Under the pieces are notes generated by a model. The model did not search any database and was not told the origin of the DNA. It saw nothing but the letters and a program-made list of their open reading frames with translations. From Bacillota bacterium (GTDB lineage: Bacteria; Bacillota; Clostridia; Acetivibrionales; DSM-1351), in assembly GCA_023431385.1 (NCBI GenBank), contig JAEYWA010000142.1:1-11398 (forward strand): a stretch of 11,398 nucleotides of DNA, given 5' to 3'. The position numbers and the translations under genes were made by a program. Below, in pieces: positions 6,573 through 11,398 of the stretch (the stretch's first letter is position 1; each line of letters starts with the position of its first letter).

Positions 6573-7661
6573 TCAAGAGTGATGTTTAATTTTTATATAA
6601 CATTTGTCATGATCAATTTGCTTTCTATATTCTCCGGGAGTCATTCCGGATAGCTTATAAAAAACACGAATGAAGTAGTTTACATCTTCATAACCCACTG
6701 CTTGCGATATATCAGCCACCAGAGAATTTCCTATGGCCAGAAGTTCCTGTGCAGCCCTTATCCTTTCCTTACGGACAAATTCTTTAAAAGATAATCCTGT
6801 ATGCTTTTTGAAATTAACTGAAAAATAGCTGCGGCTGAGATTAACCTGTTGAGCAACCTCCTCTGCATGGAGGCATTCTCCAAGATGCTGCTTTAGATAA
6901 ATAACTGACCTTAGAATACATACCGGCATATTTTCAAGTCTCAATTCGGTGGCTGCCTTACAATATAACTCATCGCGAAAATTCTTAAGCCATAGAAAAA
7001 AATCTTCGGATTTGTGATATTCGACAATTTCTTTTTCAGGTATTCCCATACATTCTTCTGCGTGACGGACCAGAGGCAGTAAGGAATGTTCGACTTTTCT
7101 GACAGAAACCTTCATTCCTATTGTATGGTCACACAACTGCTCAAACTGGGAATCATCATATATCCAATACATTTCCTTCCACTTCCTGATGAGTTGGTTC
7201 CATCCTTTATTCCCATCTGTCGGCATTATGCAAGCCGACAATCCATCCTGAGTTTTTTGAGTTTTACCGTACCTTGTCACTATATTACTAATTTTACTAC
7301 TGATACGGCCAAGTAACTTATCGCAGTCTATTGTTTCCATCTGCATTTTCGAAATATAGTCTATTGCCCCCATTCTTAATGCTGACTGTACATAGAGAAA
7401 GTCCTCATGAAAGGTTAAAACTACAAAAAGAAGCTCAGGAAATAATGAATTGCATTTTTCCATAAATGAAATACCATCCATCACAGGCATATCCAAGTCG
7501 ACAAACGCAATATCAGCCTGCATACGCTCAAGAAAATCAAGTGCCTGTTCACCATTTTGGGCTTCACCAACTACAGTCATACCATACTTATCCCATGGTA
7601 ACATTGATATGATCCCTCTTCTTGCCAATTTATCATCATCAATTATTAGTACCTTGTACAT
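6573..7661 (-). CDS. AraC-type two-component response regulator, YesN-like (362 aa)
   Basis: DNA-binding half of the two-component system, presumably phosphorylated by the kinase at 883-2697 and activating the transporter block. The receiver domain spans about 2-120, with the acidic pocket D8-D9-D10, phospho-acceptor D55 in FVDLDMPVMDG, T83 and K105, all the expected residues. A middle region of about 130 residues links it to a C-terminal AraC-type double helix-turn-helix at about 250-348 (first helix pair near EEVAQQVNLSRSYFSVNFKKHTG, family signature near ISQAVGYEDVNYFIRVFYKLSGMTPGEYR). ATG at 7661 has GGAGG six bases upstream. It is the first gene of the block, so it would control its own synthesis. 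Having regulator and kinase at opposite ends of the transporter genes is less common than a side-by-side pair. Confidence 0.94.
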   Translation of the reverse strand: MYKVLIIDDDKLARRGIISMLPWDKYGMTVVGEAQNGEQALDFLERMQADIAFVDLDMPVMDGISFMEKCNSLFPELLFVVLTFHEDFLYVQSALRMGAIDYISKMQMETIDCDKLLGRISSKISNIVTRYGKTQKTQDGLSACIMPTDGNKGWNQLIRKWKEMYWIYDDSQFEQLCDHTIGMKVSVRKVEHSLLPLVRHAEECMGIPEKEIVEYHKSEDFFLWLKNFRDELYCKAATELRLENMPVCILRSVIYLKQHLGECLHAEEVAQQVNLSRSYFSVNFKKHTGLSFKEFVRKERIRAAQELLAIGNSLVADISQAVGYEDVNYFIRVFYKLSGMTPGEYRKQIDHDKCYIKIKHHS

Positions 7662-7707
7662 GAATATCCTCCGTTAACAAAATTACAAAATGGGTAATGT
7701 GCAATCT

Positions 7708-7746
7708 GTTACATAAAATCGTAAAAAAGAGTAAGTTACATATGAA
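7708..7746 (-). promoter_or_regulatory. Candidate promoter with paired direct repeats before the regulator-transporter block
   Basis: GTTACATA occurs at 7708-7715 and again at 7735-7742, 27 bases apart. A weak sigma-A-like promoter on the minus strand fits between and beside them: TTCATA (7741-7746), 17 bases, TACGAT (7718-7723), each hexamer matching 4 of 6. Transcription would begin near 7711, leaving a leader of about 50 bases. A poor promoter with repeats touching the -35 region would suit an activator-dependent operon, but both signals are weak. Confidence 0.25.
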
Positions 7747-7814
7747 TTATTTTAGCCTATTACCAGTCTATGCCTTATCCACCACTATTTTATTCTAATA
7801 ATGTCCGTAGATCT

Positions 7815-7875
7815 TTGTCAAGCCAGATTACTGTCGTTAAATATTTATGTTAACTCTTTTTCACCTCATAGCATA
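7815..7875 (+). promoter_or_regulatory. Candidate promoter elements for the DUF4397 gene
   Basis: Two alternatives are visible. The first is sigma-A-like: TTGTCA (7815-7820), 16 bases, TTAAAT (7837-7842). The second is CATAGCATA (7867-7875), which fits the CATAnnnTA -10 pattern of the mother-cell sporulation sigma factors and would leave a leader of about 40 bases; I do not see a matching -35 at the correct distance. Neither is strong. Confidence 0.2.
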
Positions 7876-7923
7876 TATTGAAATAGAATAACAATTTCTT
7901 ATTTCAGGTATGGTGGTGAATTT

Positions 7924-8586
7924 ATGACAAATGAGAGTTTTTATTATACCGAAGATTTCGAGGATAGGCAGATGCCAGGTAAATCATATATAAGAGTTTT
8001 TCATGCTGCACCGGGTGCTCCGGAAGTCGATATTTATGCAAACGGCAGGATTATAGCAAGACGATTAGCCTTCGGTCAATTCACAGACTACATTTCGGTT
8101 GATGCAGGAACATATACAATTGAAGCTTTTCCGGTTGGGTTGCAGACTTCACCGGTTTTAAGAGTAAATCTTCCTGTTAGTGAAGAAAAGGTCTTCACTC
8201 TGGCTGTTATAGGCCTCCTTCCAAGGATAGGTATTCTACCCGTGGAAGACGTATATGAACCGGTTAATCCTGGTAGGACGAATGTACGCTTTGTTAACCT
8301 GTCCCCTAATGCACCGGGCTTAAGTCTGTCTTTAAGGGGAGGCTTGGAGCTTTTTTCCGATATAAGCTACACAGAGGTCAGTGATTACAGGGCAATACTT
8401 CCGGGCAGATATAACCTTGTTGTTACTCCTACAGGAACCCAAACGGTTGTTGTAAACCTTCCCAATGTTCGACTTCTGCCCAGAAGAAATATAACCTTCT
8501 ATACTGTAGGAATGTTTGGACAACAGCCCTCTTCTCTGGAGGTCTATATCCCTATGGATGGAACTACCTACTTAAGAGATTTTTAG
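7924..8586 (+). CDS. DUF4397 protein with two repeats (220 aa), function unknown
   Basis: The protein carries two copies of a beta-rich domain of the DUF4397 type: copy 1 at about 20-110 begins YIRVFHAAPGAPEVDIYANG, and copy 2 at about 117-211 begins NVRFVNLSPNAPGLSLSLRGG. Each continues with a YxxVxAGxYxI- or YRAILPGRYNLVV-like strand. Many relatives are secreted or surface proteins, but this one has no signal peptide, no membrane segment and no anchor: the first 20 residues are acidic and polar. It may therefore be cytoplasmic or delivered another way, for example onto a spore surface; that is speculation. ATG at 7924 has GGTGGTGA five bases upstream. It is the only plus-strand gene, is divergent from the regulator gene, and is monocistronic, closed by the terminator at 8639-8690. 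Nothing links it to the transporter. Confidence 0.85.
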   Translation: MTNESFYYTEDFEDRQMPGKSYIRVFHAAPGAPEVDIYANGRIIARRLAFGQFTDYISVDAGTYTIEAFPVGLQTSPVLRVNLPVSEEKVFTLAVIGLLPRIGILPVEDVYEPVNPGRTNVRFVNLSPNAPGLSLSLRGGLELFSDISYTEVSDYRAILPGRYNLVVTPTGTQTVVVNLPNVRLLPRRNITFYTVGMFGQQPSSLEVYIPMDGTTYLRDF

Positions 8587-8638
8587 CCTTTAACCCAAAT
8601 ACTAATCCATCAGGTAATACAAAATTAACAAGAAATAA

Positions 8639-8690
8639 AGCCGTAACTATAAGGGAATCTTTGCACCCCATAGTTCACGGCTCTATTTTA
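8639..8690. terminator. Bidirectional intrinsic terminator between converging genes
   Basis: AGCCGTAACTAT (8639-8650) pairs with ATAGTTcACGGCT (8670-8682) over 12 bp with one bulged C; GGG (8653-8655) and CCC (8666-8668) can extend the stem inward. On the plus strand the stem is followed by CTATTTT, serving the DUF4397 gene (stop at 8586). On the minus strand it is followed by TTTATTTCTT, serving asnS (stop at 8728). Confidence 0.85.
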
Positions 8691-8727
8691 AACCATAGAT
8701 AAGTACACTCGCGTAGCCCAGGTACTC

Positions 8728-10122
8728 TTAGAAATCACAATTTCCCGTCGTTCTCGGGAAGGGTATCACATCTCTAATATTGGTAATACCTGTAAGGTAC
8801 ATGATAGCTCGTTCAAAGCCCAGTCCGAAGCCTGCATGCTTTGTTCCACCATACTTTCTCAATTCGAGATACCACCAGTAGTCTTCTTTATTGAGTCCCA
8901 TATCATCCATTTTCTTTTCAAGGACTTCCAGTCGTTCTTCTCTTTGGCTGCCTCCAATGATTTCACCAACACCGGGTACAAGTAAATCCATTGCAGCCAC
9001 AGTTTTGTCATCTTCATTGATTCTCATATAGAAAGCCTTGATTTCTTTTGGATAATCGGTAACAAACACAGGTTTCTTAAATATCTGCTCGGTAATATAC
9101 CTTTCATGCTCTGTTTGCAGGTCACTTCCCCATTCAACCGGATATTCGAAATTATCCTTATTCTTTTGCAGTAACTCTACAGCCTCGGTATAGGTTATGT
9201 GGGCAAAATCAGAGTTTACAACGTTATTCAAGCGCTCCAACAGAGTCTTATCAACAAAGCTATTGAAAAACTCCATCTCTTCCGGGGCATTTTCCAAAAC
9301 GTAGCTAATAATGTATTTCAGCATATCCTCAGCCAGCATCATATCATCCTTTAGATCTGAAAAGGCGATTTCAGGCTCAATCATCCAAAATTCAGCCGCA
9401 TGGCGGGCTGTATTGGAATTTTCTGCTCTGAAAGTAGGACCAAAGGTGTAGATATTCTTGAAGGCCAGCGCATACGCTTCTCCTGTGAGCTGTCCGCTTA
9501 CTGTCAGGCTGGTTTCCTTCTCAAAGAAATCCTGCGAGTAATCAATGCTTCCATCCTGCTTTTTCGGTGGATTGCATGCATCCAGTGTGCTAACCCTGAA
9601 CATCTGTCCCGCGCCTTCAGCATCACTTCCTGTAATCAATGGAGTGTGCACATAAACAAAGCCTCTCTCCTGAAAGAATTTGTGAATTGCAAAGGCTGCC
9701 AGTGATCTCACCCTGAACACGGCTGAAAATGTATTTGTTCTCGGTCTTAAATGGGCTATGGTTCTTAAAAATTCAAAGGAATGTCTCTTCTTTTGCAGCT
9801 GGTAGTCTGTAGGGCAGTAATTCTCAATAGCAATACGGGTTGCTTTCAGCTCAAAAGGTTGTTTTGCATTGGGTGTTTCCACAAGTTCACCTTCAACCTC
9901 TATAGATGAACCAACAGTCAGTTTTGCAACCTCCTTGAAGTTTTCCAGCTTGCCTTCTTCAAATACAATCTGAAGATTTCTAAAAAATGTACCATCATTT
10001 AATTCAATAAATCCAAAGGTTTTAGAATCACGAACAGTTTTCACCCATCCGGGTACGGTTATTATCTTTCCGATATAATCCTGTGGTGATCTGAAAAGTT
10101 TTTTTATTTCTGAATAACTCAT
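8728..10122 (-). CDS. asnS: Asparaginyl-tRNA synthetase (464 aa)
   Basis: Cytoplasmic class IIb enzyme that joins asparagine to tRNA(Asn) using ATP. The N-terminal OB-fold anticodon-binding domain is at about 14-100 (IITVPGWVKTVRDSKTFGFIELNDG); the catalytic core follows, with motif 2 at about 228-250 (TFRAENSNTARHAAEFWMIEPE) and motif 3 near the C-terminus (GFGLGFERAIMYLTGITNIRDVIPFPR, the ATP-binding arginine included). The sequence HAAEFWMIEPE and the overall pattern are typical of AsnRS rather than AspRS. I start at ATG 10122, which has GGAG six bases upstream and gives the usual family length; the in-frame ATG at 10134 would place that GGAG inside the gene. It lies downstream of asnA, so asparagine synthesis and use are side by side. 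A direct AsnRS means tRNA(Asn) need not be made by the transamidation route. Confidence 0.97.
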   Translation of the reverse strand: MSYSEIKKLFRSPQDYIGKIITVPGWVKTVRDSKTFGFIELNDGTFFRNLQIVFEEGKLENFKEVAKLTVGSSIEVEGELVETPNAKQPFELKATRIAIENYCPTDYQLQKKRHSFEFLRTIAHLRPRTNTFSAVFRVRSLAAFAIHKFFQERGFVYVHTPLITGSDAEGAGQMFRVSTLDACNPPKKQDGSIDYSQDFFEKETSLTVSGQLTGEAYALAFKNIYTFGPTFRAENSNTARHAAEFWMIEPEIAFSDLKDDMMLAEDMLKYIISYVLENAPEEMEFFNSFVDKTLLERLNNVVNSDFAHITYTEAVELLQKNKDNFEYPVEWGSDLQTEHERYITEQIFKKPVFVTDYPKEIKAFYMRINEDDKTVAAMDLLVPGVGEIIGGSQREERLEVLEKKMDDMGLNKEDYWWYLELRKYGGTKHAGFGLGFERAIMYLTGITNIRDVIPFPRTTGNCDF

Positions 10123-10271
10123 TCTAATCTCCATTCCGCTTATACAGCGTATAAAAAGTAATTAATTCCATCCATATTAATATTATTCCAAATAATAATA
10201 AAGTTAAAGTATTTGCTGTGATTTAATTAAGATTAATATGATTTTTATTGCTTATTTTAAGCAGATTATGC
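10123..10271 (-). other. A+T-rich gap between asnA and asnS
   Basis: About 150 bases, very rich in A+T. It holds a small perfect hairpin (TGCTTA 10249-10254, TTT, TAAGCA 10258-10263) close to the asnA stop codon, without a T-run on the minus strand, so it is not a convincing terminator. No T-box features or strong promoter are visible. asnA and asnS are therefore probably cotranscribed at least in part, but a separate weak asnS promoter cannot be excluded. Confidence 0.4.
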
Positions 10272-11282
10272 TTAGAGAAGCTCAATACTGCTTTCGGAGC
10301 ACTCTTTAATCATTTCTTCACCCCAGACTGAAGACTGAACCTCACCTATATGTGCTTTCCCAAGGAAAAACATGCAGATTCTTGACTGTCCGATTCCTCC
10401 TCCAATGGTGTAAGGAAGCTCCCTGTTAATAAGCTGGGAGTGGAAAGGAAAATTCTTTCTGTCCTCACAGCCTGCTTTCTTTAATTGAACTACCAGTGAA
10501 TCCTCATCAACTCTTATTCCCATTGATGATACTTCATAGGCAATATCAAGGACGGGATAGTAAAAAACGATATCTCCATTTAAAGCCCAATCGTCATAGT
10601 CAGGAGCTCTTCCATCATGCTTCATACCTGATTTAAGGGTATCACCGATTTTCATAATGAATATTGCCTTCTTTTCCTTTGCAAGCATTCTCTCTCTCTC
10701 TTTTGAAGTCAATTGGGGATACATATCCTCAAGCTCCTGAGTTGTCACAAAGAAAATATCTTCGGGTAAATAGCGTCCCAAAGAAGGGTATAACCCTGTA
10801 ATATAGTTTTCGGTTCTTTTAAACACAGAATAGATTTGCCTTACAATACTCTTTAAAGTCTCTTCGGTGCGCTGGCTTTTATCTATAATCTTCTCCCAGT
10901 CCCACTGATCGACATAAACTGAATGAATGTTATCAAGATCTTCATCTCTTCTAATGGCATTCATATCTGTGTACAAACCTTCTCCCGAAGAGAAACCGTA
11001 ACGTTTGAGGGCCATTCTTTTCCATTTTGCAAGTGAATGCACAACTTCAACTGTACCTCCACCAATACCTTTAACATCAAAGGAAACCGGTCTCTCGACC
11101 CCATTCAAATTATCATTCAACCCTGTCTCCGGCTTTACAAATAATGGTGCGGAAACTCTGGTAAGATTCAATTCCTTTGCAAATTCACTTTCAAAGAAAT
11201 CTTTAATCTGCTTGATGGCTACTTCCGTTTTTCTAATATCAAGGCTGGATTTATAGCCATCGGGTTTAGAAATATTACTCAT
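10272..11282 (-). CDS. asnA: Aspartate-ammonia ligase, AsnA type (336 aa)
   Basis: Makes asparagine from aspartate and ammonia, with ATP going to AMP and pyrophosphate; it does not use glutamine. The fold is related to the catalytic core of AspRS/AsnRS. Signatures shared with E. coli AsnA (330 aa) run along the whole length: EVVHSLAKWKR (79-89), GEGLYTDMNAIRRDED (100-115), HSVYVDQWDWE (120-130), RAPDYDDW (225-232), SSMGIRVD (252-259) and TIGGGIGQSR (292-301). The residues corresponding to the E. coli catalytic D46, R100 and Q116 are present as D57, R111 and Q126. I start at ATG 11282, which has GGAGGAG immediately upstream; the frame stays open to an ATG at 11333, but those 17 extra residues carry the ribosome binding site. 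It lies upstream of asnS in the same direction. Confidence 0.97.
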   Translation of the reverse strand: MSNISKPDGYKSSLDIRKTEVAIKQIKDFFESEFAKELNLTRVSAPLFVKPETGLNDNLNGVERPVSFDVKGIGGGTVEVVHSLAKWKRMALKRYGFSSGEGLYTDMNAIRRDEDLDNIHSVYVDQWDWEKIIDKSQRTEETLKSIVRQIYSVFKRTENYITGLYPSLGRYLPEDIFFVTTQELEDMYPQLTSKERERMLAKEKKAIFIMKIGDTLKSGMKHDGRAPDYDDWALNGDIVFYYPVLDIAYEVSSMGIRVDEDSLVVQLKKAGCEDRKNFPFHSQLINRELPYTIGGGIGQSRICMFFLGKAHIGEVQSSVWGEEMIKECSESSIELL

Positions 11283-11341
11283 AAACTCCTCCTGATTAAC
11301 ATTTATTATTTTAATAAATTTAAATAATTGCAAGATGACAA

Positions 11342-11370
11342 ATTATAAAAATCATTTTATCACATATCTA
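11342..11370 (-). promoter_or_regulatory. Probable sigma-A promoter for asnA
   Basis: On the minus strand a perfect TATAAT (11342-11347) has TAGATA (11365-11370, 4 of 6 consensus) at 17-base spacing. Transcription would begin near 11335, leaving a leader of only about 50 bases, too short for a T-box riboswitch. An additional promoter beyond the window edge is possible. Confidence 0.5.
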
Positions 11371-11398
11371 TCTATAAATAAAACACCAATAAGCAAAT

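Noticed and set aside
9400..9705. Plus-strand open frame inside asnS
   Set aside because: Antisense shadow of a highly conserved gene, with no ribosome binding site or recognisable domain.
10135..10271. T-box or terminator in the asnA-asnS gap
   Set aside because: No T-box conserved core and no stem followed by a T-run; only short A+T-rich hairpins.
11283..11333. 17-residue N-terminal extension of AsnA
   Set aside because: It would translate through the GGAGGAG ribosome binding site of ATG 11282, and the shorter form aligns with E. coli AsnA.

Overview
The window looks like chromosomal DNA from a low-GC Gram-positive anaerobe of the Clostridia, plausibly a Ruminiclostridium/Clostridium relative. 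The reasons are the A+T-rich sequence, strong GGAGG-type ribosome binding sites, a CUT1-type sugar ABC transporter paired with a YesM/YesN-type two-component system, and the ammonia-dependent AsnA next to AsnRS. The genus is inferred from general gene content, not from a database match. All genes except one (7924-8586) lie on the minus strand.

Layout from left to right. 1-208: no gene; a hairpin at 123-175 probably ends the SEC-C gene. 209-700 (-): small SEC-C zinc-motif protein with its own promoter and a leader carrying a stem-loop. 831-876: a perfect 22-bp sequence present twice in tandem, unexplained by the genes and possibly a mobile-element end. 883-7661 (-): one five-gene block read from right to left: AraC-type response regulator, two sugar-transporter permeases, a lipoprotein solute-binding protein, and a membrane sensor histidine kinase. 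7924-8586 (+): divergently transcribed DUF4397 protein. 8639-8690: bidirectional terminator between converging genes. 8728-10122 (-): asparaginyl-tRNA synthetase. 10272-11282 (-): ammonia-dependent asparagine synthetase, with a probable promoter just upstream.

How the genes work together. The five-gene block reads as a self-contained sense-and-import module. The kinase senses an extracellular signal, probably an oligosaccharide, alone or through the binding protein. The response regulator presumably activates the block, and the binding protein plus two permeases import the substrate. No ATPase and no glycoside hydrolase is encoded here, so the transporter probably borrows a shared MsmX-type ATPase, and the substrate cannot be read from the window. 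A strong hairpin between binding-protein and kinase genes would suit making much binding protein and little kinase. The asnA-asnS pair makes asparagine from aspartate and ammonia and loads it onto tRNA(Asn).

I found no CRISPR array, tRNA, rRNA, phage gene or intact transposase. Most of the window is well-known gene families. The less explained parts are the tandem 22-bp repeat, the signal-peptide-less DUF4397 protein, and several intergenic hairpins.
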